DNA of 36,515 nt from a bacterium. Its GTDB lineage: Bacteria > Spirochaetota > Spirochaetia > Treponematales > Rectinemataceae. The position numbers and the translations under genes are program-made. Positions 14,284 through 23,840 of the stretch are shown here, in pieces. The stretch's first letter is position 1. Each line of letters begins with the position of its first letter. Location: NCBI GenBank assembly GCA_021779995.1, contig JAJXZP010000119.1:1-36515 (forward strand). The letters run 5' to 3'. A model generated the notes under the pieces. That model made no database searches. It was not told the origin of the DNA and saw only the letters and a program-made list of their open reading frames with translations.

Positions 14284-15243
14284 ATGGCGGAGTTCGTGCA
14301 CAGTCCTGTCATGCTCGAGGAGCTGCTGTCTCTCCTCGTCCCCCCCCGACCCGAGGCGCTCATGGTCGATTGCACCCTGGGCGAGGGGGGGCACGCCGAG
14401 GCCTTCCTCTCTCGATACCCCGATATCTCCTATCGGGGCATCGACGCCGACCCCCGCATCCAGGCCAAGGCTGCCCTGCGCCTCGGCCGCTTCGGAGATC
14501 GGGTATCCTTCCTGTCCGGATACTTCGACGAGGTTCTCGGAGCCTGGGAGGGGCCCGGCCCCGACCTCGTGCTCTTCGACCTCGGCATTTCGATGTACCA
14601 CTTCGTCGAATCGGGCAGGGGCTTCGGCCACGGGAAGGACGAGGAGCTGGACATGCGCCTTTCACCCGAGGCGCCGAGAAGCGCGGCGCAGCTCCTCGCC
14701 CAGGAGCGCGAAGAGGAGATCGCCCGGATCATCTTCGAGTACGGCGAGGAGCGCTTTTCGCGGCGCATCGCCGCCGCCATCGTGGCGGCGAGGAGATCGG
14801 GCGGCATCGCGACGAGCGGCCGGCTGGCCGAGATCGTGAGCGCCGCGGTTCCTCCCCAGTATCGCCATGGGAGGATCCACCCGGCGACGCGGACCTTCCA
14901 GGCGCTCCGCATCGCGGTGAACGACGAGCTGGGGCGCGCGGAGCGGGGCATCCGCCTCGCGGTGAAGCTTCTGGCGCCCGGAGGCCTGGTGGCGGTCATC
15001 GCCTTCCATTCTCTCGAAGACCGGATCGCGAAGCGCATTTTCCGCGAATTCTCCTCGACTAGCGCCTCGACTGGCGCCTCCGATCTTCCGATATCGGAAG
15101 ATACGGGGGGAGCGATGCTCGGGCTTTTGACCAAGAAGCCGCTGGAAAGCTCGGCCGAGGAACAGGCCCGGAATCCCGCCTCCCGCAGCGCGAAACTGCG
15201 CGTGGCGCGTAAAATCGGCGCCGCGGGAAAGGCGAACGCATGA
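14284..15243 (+). CDS. rsmH: 16S rRNA (cytosine-1402 N4) methyltransferase
   Basis: 319 residues, normal for RsmH/MraW. It opens with FVHSPVMLEELLSLL, then the SAM-binding MVDCTLGEGGHAEAFLSR, the DLGIS motif (LVLFDLGISMYHF), HPATRTFQALRIAVNDEL, and AFHSLEDRIAKRIFREFS near the C-terminus. It adds N4-methyl to C1402 of 16S rRNA in the small subunit. The C-terminal segment about 255-300 is extended and Ser/Ala-rich before the conserved NPASRSAKLRVARK. GGGAAGG precedes the ATG. The stop overlaps the next start as ATGA. Confidence 0.96.
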   Translation: MAEFVHSPVMLEELLSLLVPPRPEALMVDCTLGEGGHAEAFLSRYPDISYRGIDADPRIQAKAALRLGRFGDRVSFLSGYFDEVLGAWEGPGPDLVLFDLGISMYHFVESGRGFGHGKDEELDMRLSPEAPRSAAQLLAQEREEEIARIIFEYGEERFSRRIAAAIVAARRSGGIATSGRLAEIVSAAVPPQYRHGRIHPATRTFQALRIAVNDELGRAERGIRLAVKLLAPGGLVAVIAFHSLEDRIAKRIFREFSSTSASTGASDLPISEDTGGAMLGLLTKKPLESSAEEQARNPASRSAKLRVARKIGAAGKANA

Positions 15244-15530
15244 AACGGTATCTGCTCCCGGCTCTGGCCGTCGCCCTGTCTCTCGTGGTCATGGGGACCG
15301 TCTGGCAGGCTGTCCGCTACGAGACGCTGGCCGAAAGCGCCCACGACATCGAGAGCCGGCAAAAGGACTGGGTGGAGCAAAACAGGAAGCTCGCCGCCGG
15401 CATCGCCGTGCTTTCGAGCCGGGAGCGCGCCGCCGCCATGGCGGCTTCGCTCGGACTCCAGAAGGTGTCGCCGGCGCGTCGCCTCATGATCGTGGTGCCC
15501 CAGGGGCCCGGCGGCGGCGGCAATGGCTAA
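15240..15530 (+). CDS. ftsL: FtsL-like division protein
   Basis: 96 residues: one N-terminal transmembrane helix (about 5-22) followed by a helical, coiled-coil-like stretch (ESRQKDWVEQNRKLAAGIAVLSSRERAAAMA) ending in a short Gly-rich tail. Size, topology and position between rsmH and murF match FtsL, which forms the FtsQLB complex with FtsB and FtsQ and activates septal cell-wall synthesis. Sequence conservation of FtsL is always low, so the name rests mostly on context. The ATG overlaps the rsmH stop (ATGA) and its own stop overlaps the murF start by eight bases. Confidence 0.8.
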   Translation: MKRYLLPALAVALSLVVMGTVWQAVRYETLAESAHDIESRQKDWVEQNRKLAAGIAVLSSRERAAAMAASLGLQKVSPARRLMIVVPQGPGGGGNG

Positions 15531-16974
15531 TGCGAGACCGCGGCCCTCGGCTGAGCCGACGGCCGAGAACCCGCCCCCGGCGCCGCTCTTCGACGCGGCG
15601 GGCGCTGCCGCCATCGTCGGGGCCGAGCTCGTCGGCGACCCGCGCTCCGAACTGCGGTCCGTCGTCGCAGACTCGCGGCAGGCTGCGGCGGGCGCTCTCT
15701 TCGTGGCTCTGCCGGGCGAGAAAACCGACGGGCACGCCTACGTCGAGGCGGCCCTCGCGGCGGGCGCGAGTTGCGTGCTCGCCCGGTCCGACCGCCGCGC
15801 CCAGGCCGAGGCGGCCTGGGCGGCCGCGGGGCGCCGAGGGACGCTGCTCTTCGTGCCGGACACCCTCAGGGCGCTCCAGCTCCTGGCGCGGGAGCACCGG
15901 CGCCGGTTTCCTGCGCTGTTCCGCGTCGGGATCACGGGTTCGAGCGGCAAGACGACGACCAAGGAGTGCGCGGCGGCCGCGATCGGCCGGGGCCGCTCGG
16001 TCGTGTTCAATCAGGGCAATCTCAATTCCGACATAGGCCTTTCGCTCTCGGTGTTTTCGATGGGAGCCGGGCACGAGGTGGCGGTCTTCGAGATGGGCAT
16101 GAATCGGCGGGGCGAGATGGGCGAGCTGGCCGAGGTCTATGAACCCGACCTGGCGCTGATCACCAACATCGGGACTGCCCACATCGGTATTCTCGGCTCG
16201 CGCGAGGAGATCGCCAAGGAAAAAAAGCAGATTTTTTCGCGCTTCGACGGCCGCCAGGAAGGCCTCGTCTGGGAGGACGACGCCTACAAGGCTTTTCTCA
16301 AGGAGGGGGTCAGGGGGAGAGTCTCGGAATTCGGATCGCGGACGACCAAGGGTTTCCGCGGCGCCGTGGATATGGGGCTGGACGGCTTCGATGTCGACTG
16401 GGAGGGCCTCACATTCCGGTTTCCGCTGGCGGGGCGGCACAATTTGCTCGACGCCATCGCGGCCATGGCTCTCGCCCAGCGCGTGGGGACGCCTGTCGAG
16501 GACGTGGCCGCGGGGCTCGAGTCGGTCCGCCCCCTCTTCGGCCGCTCGGAGATCTTGCGCGGCGAGTTCACGATCGTCCGGGACTGCTACAACGCCAACC
16601 CCGACTCGGTCGAGGCGGCCATGGGGCTCTGCGACTCCCTGGCCTGGCGCGGCCGGCGGCTGTACGTGCTGGGCTCGATGCTCGAACTCGGCGCGTCTTC
16701 GGCCGCCGAGCACGCGCGCGTCGGAAAAGCGGCGGGCCGCTCGTCCGCGGATGCGCTCTTCTTTTTCGGCGAGGAGACGAGACTCGCCTTCGAGGCGGCG
16801 CGGGCTTCGGGCTTCCGCGGCCTGCTCGTGCACGAGACGGATTTCGACCGGCTCCGCGATACGGCCCGCGCCTGGCTCCGGCCCGGGGACCTGGTCCTGC
16901 TCAAGGCCTCGCGCGGCATGGAGCTGGAGCGCCTGGCGGAGTCCTTGATTCCCGGCGCCCCGGCTCGGCATTGA
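15523..16974 (+). CDS. murF: UDP-MurNAc-pentapeptide synthetase
   Basis: 483 residues. ATP loop GITGSSGKTTTK (136-147), then VFNQGNLNSDIGLSLSVF, FEMGMNRRGEMGELA, ITNIGTAHIGILGS and the diagnostic DCYNANPDSVEAA. This is the MurF signature set; MurF adds D-Ala-D-Ala to UDP-MurNAc-tripeptide in the cytoplasm. The N-terminal substrate domain (about 25-115) is present, preceded by a Pro-rich tail of about 20 residues. It overlaps the ftsL stop (ATGGCTAA), so translation is likely coupled. MurE and MurD, usually nearby, are not in this window. Confidence 0.95.
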   Translation: MANARPRPSAEPTAENPPPAPLFDAAGAAAIVGAELVGDPRSELRSVVADSRQAAAGALFVALPGEKTDGHAYVEAALAAGASCVLARSDRRAQAEAAWAAAGRRGTLLFVPDTLRALQLLAREHRRRFPALFRVGITGSSGKTTTKECAAAAIGRGRSVVFNQGNLNSDIGLSLSVFSMGAGHEVAVFEMGMNRRGEMGELAEVYEPDLALITNIGTAHIGILGSREEIAKEKKQIFSRFDGRQEGLVWEDDAYKAFLKEGVRGRVSEFGSRTTKGFRGAVDMGLDGFDVDWEGLTFRFPLAGRHNLLDAIAAMALAQRVGTPVEDVAAGLESVRPLFGRSEILRGEFTIVRDCYNANPDSVEAAMGLCDSLAWRGRRLYVLGSMLELGASSAAEHARVGKAAGRSSADALFFFGEETRLAFEAARASGFRGLLVHETDFDRLRDTARAWLRPGDLVLLKASRGMELERLAESLIPGAPARH

Positions 16975-17014
16975 AGGCTGGTGCTAGAATGTCGCTCCGG
17001 TTTGGAGGAACGGA

Positions 17015-18097
17015 ATGTTTTTGAAGCTTTTCTATCCCCTGGTCAAGTACTTCACCGCGCTCAATATATTCAAGTACCTGACCTTCCGTTCCGCCTATGC
17101 GGCGATAACGGCCCTGCTCATCGCCTTCCTCCTCGGGCCCTGGCTCATCGAACGCCTGCGCGTGCTCAAGTTCGGGCAATCGGTCAGGACCGACGGCCCC
17201 GAAAGCCACTTGAGCAAGACCGGAACCCCCACCATGGGCGGCATCCTCATCATTTCGGCGGTGGCCATATCGGTCCTGCTCTGGCAGGACCTCGACAACA
17301 TCTTTCCCTGGATCGCCCTCGGGGCCCTGCTCGGATTCGGCGCGATCGGACTGGCCGACGACTGGCTCAAGATCAAGTACCGCAATTCCGACGGCCTCTC
17401 GGCCTGGCTCAAATTCCTGGCCCAGGTGGTCGTGGCGACCGCCGTGGTCCTGGTGCTCTACTACAAGGGCGGCCCCGACATGAGCAAGCTCTATGTGCCC
17501 TTCTTCAAGCATCCGGTGATTGACCTCGGATTCTTCTGGGTGCCCATAGCGGTTATCTATGTCGTGTACTGGTCGAATGCCGTGAACCTGACCGACGGCC
17601 TCGACGGCCTCGCCACCGGGCTCATGATCATGGCCCTCATCGCCTTCGCCGTCCTCACCTACATCACGGGGCGTCCCGACTGGTCCGCCTATCTTTCCAT
17701 CCCCTACGTCAAGGGTTCGGGCGAGATGACCGTCTTCGATCTCGCGCTCATCGGGGCGTGCGTCGGCTTTCTCTGGTTCAATTCCCATCCGGCCGAGGTC
17801 TTCATGGGAGACGTCGGGAGCCTCGCCCTGGGCGGCGTCCTCGGCGTCCTCTCCCTCATCGTCAAGAAGGAGATCCTCCTCCTGGTCATCGGCGGCGTGT
17901 TCATGATGGAGGTCCTCTCCGTCGTGCTGCAGGTCGGATACTTCAAGCTCACGAAGGGCAAGCGGCTATTCAAGATGTCGCCGATCCATCATCATTTCGA
18001 GCTCAAGGGGTGGAAGGAGACCAAGGTCGTCGCGCGATTCTGGATCCTGGGTGGCCTGTTCGCCATCCTCGCCCTCTCGACGCTGAAGATTCAGTAG
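17015..18097 (+). CDS. mraY: Phospho-MurNAc-pentapeptide translocase
   Basis: 360 residues with about ten membrane helices. Signatures are all visible: TPTMGGILI, the Asp pair in GLADDWLKI, NAVNLTDGLDGLATG, FMGDVGSLALGG and the C-terminal MSPIHHHFELKGW. MraY transfers phospho-MurNAc-pentapeptide from UDP onto undecaprenyl phosphate to form lipid I at the inner membrane. GGAGG (17004-17008) precedes the ATG with ideal spacing. It follows murF by 40 bases; a TAGAAT (16985-16990) lies in this gap but no matching -35 was found, so I treat the gene as part of the operon. Confidence 0.97.
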   Translation: MFLKLFYPLVKYFTALNIFKYLTFRSAYAAITALLIAFLLGPWLIERLRVLKFGQSVRTDGPESHLSKTGTPTMGGILIISAVAISVLLWQDLDNIFPWIALGALLGFGAIGLADDWLKIKYRNSDGLSAWLKFLAQVVVATAVVLVLYYKGGPDMSKLYVPFFKHPVIDLGFFWVPIAVIYVVYWSNAVNLTDGLDGLATGLMIMALIAFAVLTYITGRPDWSAYLSIPYVKGSGEMTVFDLALIGACVGFLWFNSHPAEVFMGDVGSLALGGVLGVLSLIVKKEILLLVIGGVFMMEVLSVVLQVGYFKLTKGKRLFKMSPIHHHFELKGWKETKVVARFWILGGLFAILALSTLKIQ

Positions 18098-18104
18098 GGG
18101 AAGC

Positions 18105-19313
18105 ATGAGTTCAGGATTCGACGTGGAGCGGATGAGGACCGCCAAGGGAGGGGACCCCGGCTTGCTCGCGGCCTTTCTCCTGCTCGCGGGACTGGGCATG
18201 GCCACGCTCTGGTCGGCCTCCTCGGGCTACGCCATCTCGCTCGGCAAGAGCGGGGCGTACTTCGTGATCCGCCAGGCGCTCTATCTCGTCCCGTCGACCC
18301 TCGTCTTCATCCTCTGCGCCTATGTCCCGATCGACAAAATTCGATCCAAGATCGGTCCCATCACCCTCATCGGCCTAGGCGCCCTCCTTCTGCCCTTCGT
18401 CCCCGGGCTCGGCGAGAACCGCAACGGCGCCTCGCGGTGGATCGACCTTCGCATCGCGACCTTCCAGCCCTCCGAGTTCTGGAAACCCATCGCCGTGCTC
18501 TACCTGGCCCACGTCCTCGACCGCCGCTCCTCCGGGTCGGGAGAAACCGGCTTCGGCTTCGACGGCAGCGCCGCGCTCATCGCGCCCTTCCTCCTCATCA
18601 GCCTGGCCTGCCTCCTCATCTACCTGCAGAACGATTTCTCCACCGCGGTCGTGGCGGCTCTGGCCTCGCTCGTCGTCTTCTGGGCGGCCGGCGCGCCCTA
18701 CAGCTTCTTCCTGGGCATCGGCGCGGTGACCGCCCCGCTCGCGGCCCTCTCGGTGCTGACCTCGGACTTCCGGCTCAGGCGCATCCTCGCCTTCCTCTTC
18801 CCTGCCTACGAGCCGCACGGCCAGGGCTACCAGGTCCTCGGCTCGATCCGGGCGATACGCTCGGGCGGCTTCTTCGGGAAGGGCATCGGCCTGGGCACGG
18901 TCAAGCTCTCCTCGGTCCCGGAGGTGCAGTCCGATTTCGTCTTCTCCGCCTGGGCCGAAGAGACGGGTTTCGTCGGGGTGCTGGCCTTTTTCGCCCTGTG
19001 GGCCTTCATGGCCTGGAGGGCCTTCAGAATTGCCTTCAACGAGCCCGATGCCTTCCGATCCTATCTGGCCTTCGGGCTGGCCTCCCTCCTGCTCGTCGAG
19101 ATGCTCATCAACGTGGCGGTGGCCGTGGGCGCCGTGCCGGCGACGGGCATGGCCCTGCCGTTCTTCTCCGCGGGCGGGTCGGCCCTCATCTCGAGCGCGG
19201 GGGTCTGCGGTCTTTTGTACAATCTGAGCAGGGGCGGTTCCGAGCGGGAGCGTGGCGGGGAGGATGAGTTCGGCGCCTTCCGTTTCGACGCGCGGGAGGT
19301 GGGCGATGTCTGA
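18105..19313 (+). CDS. ftsW: FtsW, SEDS-family septal peptidoglycan glycosyltransferase
   Basis: 402 residues with about ten membrane helices. SEDS motifs include LIYLQNDFSTAVVAAL, the AYEPHGQGYQVLGSIRAIRSGGFFGKGIGLG block (positions about 227-260), FVFSAWAEETGF and the PATGMALPFFSAGGSALISS loop. SEDS proteins polymerise glycan strands together with a class B PBP; the PBP partner FtsI is not in the cluster. AGGGGA lies close before the ATG, seven bases after the mraY stop. The last codons overlap the ftsQ start by eight bases (ATGTCTGA). Confidence 0.94.
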   Translation: MSSGFDVERMRTAKGGDPGLLAAFLLLAGLGMATLWSASSGYAISLGKSGAYFVIRQALYLVPSTLVFILCAYVPIDKIRSKIGPITLIGLGALLLPFVPGLGENRNGASRWIDLRIATFQPSEFWKPIAVLYLAHVLDRRSSGSGETGFGFDGSAALIAPFLLISLACLLIYLQNDFSTAVVAALASLVVFWAAGAPYSFFLGIGAVTAPLAALSVLTSDFRLRRILAFLFPAYEPHGQGYQVLGSIRAIRSGGFFGKGIGLGTVKLSSVPEVQSDFVFSAWAEETGFVGVLAFFALWAFMAWRAFRIAFNEPDAFRSYLAFGLASLLLVEMLINVAVAVGAVPATGMALPFFSAGGSALISSAGVCGLLYNLSRGGSERERGGEDEFGAFRFDAREVGDV

Positions 19314-20373
19314 GTCCACGCTGCACGACAGGCTGCGCGCCGAGGGCCGGGGCGGCCCCGAGCCGCGCCGGAGCCGGAGCGAGGACGGCGCCTTCTCCGA
19401 GGAGGAAAGCTTCGGTGCCGGGTATCGCGACTGGCGCGAGTTCGGTTTCGAAGCCTCCGGCCGCGGCGCCTCCGATCGCGGCGCCTCCGATCGCGGCGCC
19501 TCCGATCGCGGCGCCTCCGATCATGGCGCCGCCGGCGACGGGCGCGAACGCTCGTCGGCGAGGCGCGGCAAAAAAGCCCGCGCGGCCGTAGCGCGGGACC
19601 CCGCCGTCCGGGGAATCGTCCTCCTGCTTCTCGTCGCCGCAGTCGTCGCCCTCGTCGCCGCCGCGGCCCTCCTCCTGCCCTCGGCGCTCCGGATCACGCA
19701 CTACGAAGTCGCGGGGACCGCGACCATGAGCCGGAGCGAGGTGCTCTCGGCCGCCCTCATCCACGACAAGGAGTACTTCTTCACGACGGATCCCCGGCGG
19801 GTGCGCGCGAACCTCCTCGCGGACCCGCGCATCGCGGACGCCCGGGTCAGGCGGATCTTCCCCGACGGCCTGCGCATCGTCGTCAGCGAGCGGAAGCCCG
19901 TGGCCGCCGCCTTGGCCGAGCTGGACGGGGAGGAGCGCCTCGTCCTCATCGACGACACGGGCATGGCCTTCGCCGCGACCGATCCCTCGAAGGAACCGGA
20001 GGGCGTGGAAAATCTGCCCCTCGTCTCCGGCATTCGCTTCGAGGGCTTCAGGCCGGGCACGAAGCTTCCGGACGATCTCGCGCCCTTCTTCGCCTCGCTC
20101 GGCGAGATCGAACGGGAAGACGGGGCGCTGCTGTCTGCCTTCTCGGAGATCCGCCTGGTCAAGCCCCGCTTCGGCGAGACCGAACTCGTGCTCTATCCCG
20201 TCCACTACCGGATTCCTGTGCGCGCAGCCGCCGTCTTGAACGCCTCGACCCTGCGCTCTATCATACTCGTCCTCGATGTCCTCGGGAGCCGCGGCCTGGG
20301 CGCCTCGGTGGCCGAGATCGATTTCAGGACGGGCACGGTGGTGTATCGCAGCAAGGAGGGACAGTCTGGCTGA
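19306..20373 (+). CDS. ftsQ: FtsQ/DivIB-type division protein
   Basis: 355 residues from ATG 19306, which has GGGAGG six bases upstream and overlaps the ftsW stop. An in-frame ATG 54 bases earlier has no such site. Layout: a long charged cytoplasmic tail (1-100) containing RGASD pentapeptide repeats (about 53-75), one transmembrane helix (about 103-124), a POTRA domain (about 128-198, LRITHYEVAGTATMS through DGLRIVVSERKPVA) and the FtsQ beta domain. FtsQ bridges early and late divisome proteins in the periplasm. The tail is much longer than in typical FtsQ, where it is often 20-30 residues. Followed by ftsA with an eight-base overlap. Confidence 0.88.
   Translation: MSESTLHDRLRAEGRGGPEPRRSRSEDGAFSEEESFGAGYRDWREFGFEASGRGASDRGASDRGASDRGASDHGAAGDGRERSSARRGKKARAAVARDPAVRGIVLLLLVAAVVALVAAAALLLPSALRITHYEVAGTATMSRSEVLSAALIHDKEYFFTTDPRRVRANLLADPRIADARVRRIFPDGLRIVVSERKPVAAALAELDGEERLVLIDDTGMAFAATDPSKEPEGVENLPLVSGIRFEGFRPGTKLPDDLAPFFASLGEIEREDGALLSAFSEIRLVKPRFGETELVLYPVHYRIPVRAAAVLNASTLRSIILVLDVLGSRGLGASVAEIDFRTGTVVYRSKEGQSG
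19465..19530 (+). repeat. 15-bp tandem repeat inside ftsQ
   Basis: The unit GGCGCCTCCGATCGC begins at 19465, 19480, 19495 and 19510, the fourth copy differing only at its last bases (CAT), and a partial fifth starts at 19525. Each unit encodes five residues (GASDR), so copy-number change keeps the reading frame. Confidence 0.9.
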
Positions 20374-21613
20374 CAATCTGATAGTCGGACTCGACGTGGG
20401 CACGGCCAATACCCGCGCCGTCGTCGGGGAATACAACGAAAGCGGGGTGCTCGAGATCATCGGCGTCGGCGTGGCTCCGTCCACGGGCCTTCGGCGCGGC
20501 GTCGTCGTCAACATCGAGTCGACCCTCGCCTCCGTATCGGCGGCTGTCGAGGCGGCCGAGCTCATGTCGGGGCGCGAAGCCAAGGAGTGCTTCGTCGGCG
20601 TGGCCGGCGCCAATGTCGAGGGGATCAACTCGCGCGGCGTGGTGGCGGTGACCGGCAGGGGCCGCGAGATCACCCGCGAGGACATCGACCGGGTCATCGA
20701 GGCCGCGCGGGCCGTCGTGATACCCATGGACCGCGAAGTGCTCCACGTCATCCCGCAGACCTTCATCATCGACGACCAGAAGGGCATCCGGAATCCGCTG
20801 GACATGATCGGGGTCAGGCTCGAGGCCGAGGTCCACATCATCACGGGCTCGGTGACGACCGCGCAGAACCTCGTCAAGTGCGTCAACCGCGCCGGCTTCA
20901 AGGTCGAGCGCCTCGTCCTGCAGAGCCTCGCGGCCGCGAGGGCCGTGCTCAACTCGGACGAGAAGGAGCTCGGCTGCCTCCTCGTCGACCTGGGGGCGGG
21001 CACCACCGACTTCCTCGTCTACGCCGACGGGGCGCCCTACTACACGAGCGTCGTGCCCATCGGCGGCTCCCAGGTGACCAACGACATCTCCATCATGGCG
21101 AGCATCCCGATGGACGCGGCCGAGCGCTTAAAGCGCGAGGCGGCCTCCGCCTGGATGGAGGGCGTCGACCCCTCCGAGACCGTGTTCGTGCCCGGCGTGG
21201 GCGCGCGCTCTCCCGAGGAGAAGTCGAGGCGCTGGCTCTGCTCGATAGTCCAGCCGCGCATGGAGGAGACCTTCCACATGGTGCGCGAGCGTATCGAGAA
21301 GATGGGGCACTGGCGGCACATCAAGGGCGGGGTGGTGCTCACGGGGGGCGGCGCGCTCATGCACGGCGCGCCTGAGCTCGCTTCGGAGATTTTCCAGATG
21401 CCCGTCCGCGTGGGCAACCCGATCAGCCTCGGGGGCCTCGTGGACGAGTACCGGAGCCCCCTGTACGCCACGGGCGTGGGCCTCGTGCTCCTCGGGGCCG
21501 AGTCGGTGCAGCCCGAGCTCAGGCAGACTTCGCGGACGGGCGAGAGGGCCGGCAAGGGGAAGCCGGCCGTGCTCGGTCGTCTCGCCGACTGGTTCAAGAA
21601 CGGATTTTTCTGA
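20366..21613 (+). CDS. ftsA: FtsA, actin-like membrane anchor of FtsZ (apparent CTG start)
   Basis: 415 residues in the preferred reading. Actin-fold motifs: [17 protein letters not shown] (phosphate 1), an SHS2-type subdomain ([16 protein letters not shown]), [14 protein letters not shown] (phosphate 2) and [13 protein letters not shown] (adenosine). The C-terminus ends in an amphipathic helix, [13 protein letters not shown], the membrane-targeting sequence. No in-frame ATG, GTG or TTG lies close to the conserved start; CTG 20366 is six bases after a perfect AGGAGG (20354-20359) and overlaps the ftsQ stop as CTGGCTGA. The only canonical upstream start (ATG 20276) lacks a ribosome binding site and would add 30 Arg/Trp-rich residues. 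FtsA tethers FtsZ filaments to the membrane and recruits later divisome proteins. Confidence 0.93.
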   Translation: MADNLIVGLDVGTANTRAVVGEYNESGVLEIIGVGVAPSTGLRRGVVVNIESTLASVSAAVEAAELMSGREAKECFVGVAGANVEGINSRGVVAVTGRGREITREDIDRVIEAARAVVIPMDREVLHVIPQTFIIDDQKGIRNPLDMIGVRLEAEVHIITGSVTTAQNLVKCVNRAGFKVERLVLQSLAAARAVLNSDEKELGCLLVDLGAGTTDFLVYADGAPYYTSVVPIGGSQVTNDISIMASIPMDAAERLKREAASAWMEGVDPSETVFVPGVGARSPEEKSRRWLCSIVQPRMEETFHMVRERIEKMGHWRHIKGGVVLTGGGALMHGAPELASEIFQMPVRVGNPISLGGLVDEYRSPLYATGVGLVLLGAESVQPELRQTSRTGERAGKGKPAVLGRLADWFKNGFF

Positions 21614-21641
21614 GAGCCGCGTTTCGGGGACCGCTTCCGCG

Positions 21642-21656
21642 GATGCCTGGGGCATC
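21642..21656 (+). other. Short hairpin in the ftsA-ftsZ gap
   Basis: GATGCC-TGG-GGCATC forms a 6-bp stem with a 3-base loop, 52 bases before the ftsZ start. No T-run follows; it may act as an RNA stability or processing element between ftsA and ftsZ. Confidence 0.35.
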
Positions 21657-21707
21657 TCGAAGAAGTTCCGCGCGGGAGGATCGATAGGAAGTAAAGGGGA
21701 GGGGAAC

Positions 21708-22889
<1,182 letters not shown>

Positions 22890-22891
22890 GC

Positions 22892-23785
22892 GTGGAGGAT
22901 CTGGCGGGACGCTTCCGCGCCTACCTGCTCGCGGCGCGGAGCCGGTCGCCCCTGACGGCCGAGGTCTACCTCCGCGAGGCCTCCCTGCTCGTGAACTGGC
23001 TCGACGGGCGCGGGCTTTCGGTCGAGGTCGCCTCGAGCGCCGATCTGCTCGGCTACCTGGTCTGGCGCCAGGGGGGCGGCGAGGGCCCCGGAAATCTGTC
23101 CCGCAGGACGATGGCGCGGGTCGTCTCCAGCGTCCACGCCCTGTACAAGTTCCTGCGCCTCGAGGGGCTCAGGGCCGACGATCCCAGCGGGCTCATCGAG
23201 ACTCCCAAGCAGAGCCGCAGCCTGCCCGAGGTGCTCGCCCTGGACGAGGTCGAGAGGTTCCTGGCCACGATAAACGTCGACTCGCCCCGGGGACTCCGCG
23301 ACCGGGCTCTCTTCGAACTCATCTATTCCTGCGGCCTGCGCATCTCGGAGGCCTCCTTGCTGACCTTCGACCAGCTTTATCTCGAAGAGCGGGTGATCCG
23401 CGTCGTCGGCAAGCGGCGCAAGGAGCGGCTGGTGCCCTTCGGCGAGGAGGCGGCCTATTGGCTCCGCCGCTACCTCGAGGAGGCGCGCCCCCAGATCGAA
23501 AAGCGGCGCCGCTCGGACAAGGTTTTCCTGAATCAGGCGGGCTCGGGCATTTCCCGCAAGGGAATCTGGAAGCGTTTCGACGGCTTGAGGGAGGCCTCGG
23601 GCGTGGACGCCAAGGTCCATACCTTCAGGCACAGTTTCGCCACGCATCTCCTGGCGGGAGGGGCCGACCTCCGGACCGTGCAGGAGCTTTTGGGCCATTC
23701 GGACATCTCGACGACGCAGATCTACACCCATATCGACGCCGAGTCGCTTCAGGATTATCACCGGGAATACTTTCCGAGGAAATAG
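22892..23785 (+). CDS. XerC/XerD-family tyrosine recombinase (first copy)
   Basis: 297 residues from GTG 22892, two bases after the ftsZ stop, with GAGG (22881-22884) upstream. The N-terminal SAM-like DNA-binding domain (about 1-105) and catalytic domain are complete. Catalytic residues: Arg150 (CGLRISEA), Lys174 (VVGKRRKERLVP), His243-x2-Arg246 ([12 protein letters not shown]), His269 (LLGHSDIS) and the nucleophile Tyr278 (TTQIYTHI). Length is standard for Xer. Such enzymes resolve chromosome dimers at dif in a heterotetramer of two paralogues; a second Xer gene lies 4 kb downstream. Which is XerC and which XerD cannot be decided from motifs alone. Confidence 0.9.
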   Translation: MEDLAGRFRAYLLAARSRSPLTAEVYLREASLLVNWLDGRGLSVEVASSADLLGYLVWRQGGGEGPGNLSRRTMARVVSSVHALYKFLRLEGLRADDPSGLIETPKQSRSLPEVLALDEVERFLATINVDSPRGLRDRALFELIYSCGLRISEASLLTFDQLYLEERVIRVVGKRRKERLVPFGEEAAYWLRRYLEEARPQIEKRRRSDKVFLNQAGSGISRKGIWKRFDGLREASGVDAKVHTFRHSFATHLLAGGADLRTVQELLGHSDISTTQIYTHIDAESLQDYHREYFPRK

Positions 23786-23840
23786 AAGCCGGCAATCGCC
23801 GCGCAATCTTCGCCGCGTAGAAGGGGAAAGGAGGAAGGCG

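Noticed and set aside
16985-16990. TAGAAT as a promoter for mraY
   Set aside because: No -35-like sequence occurs at a suitable distance upstream.
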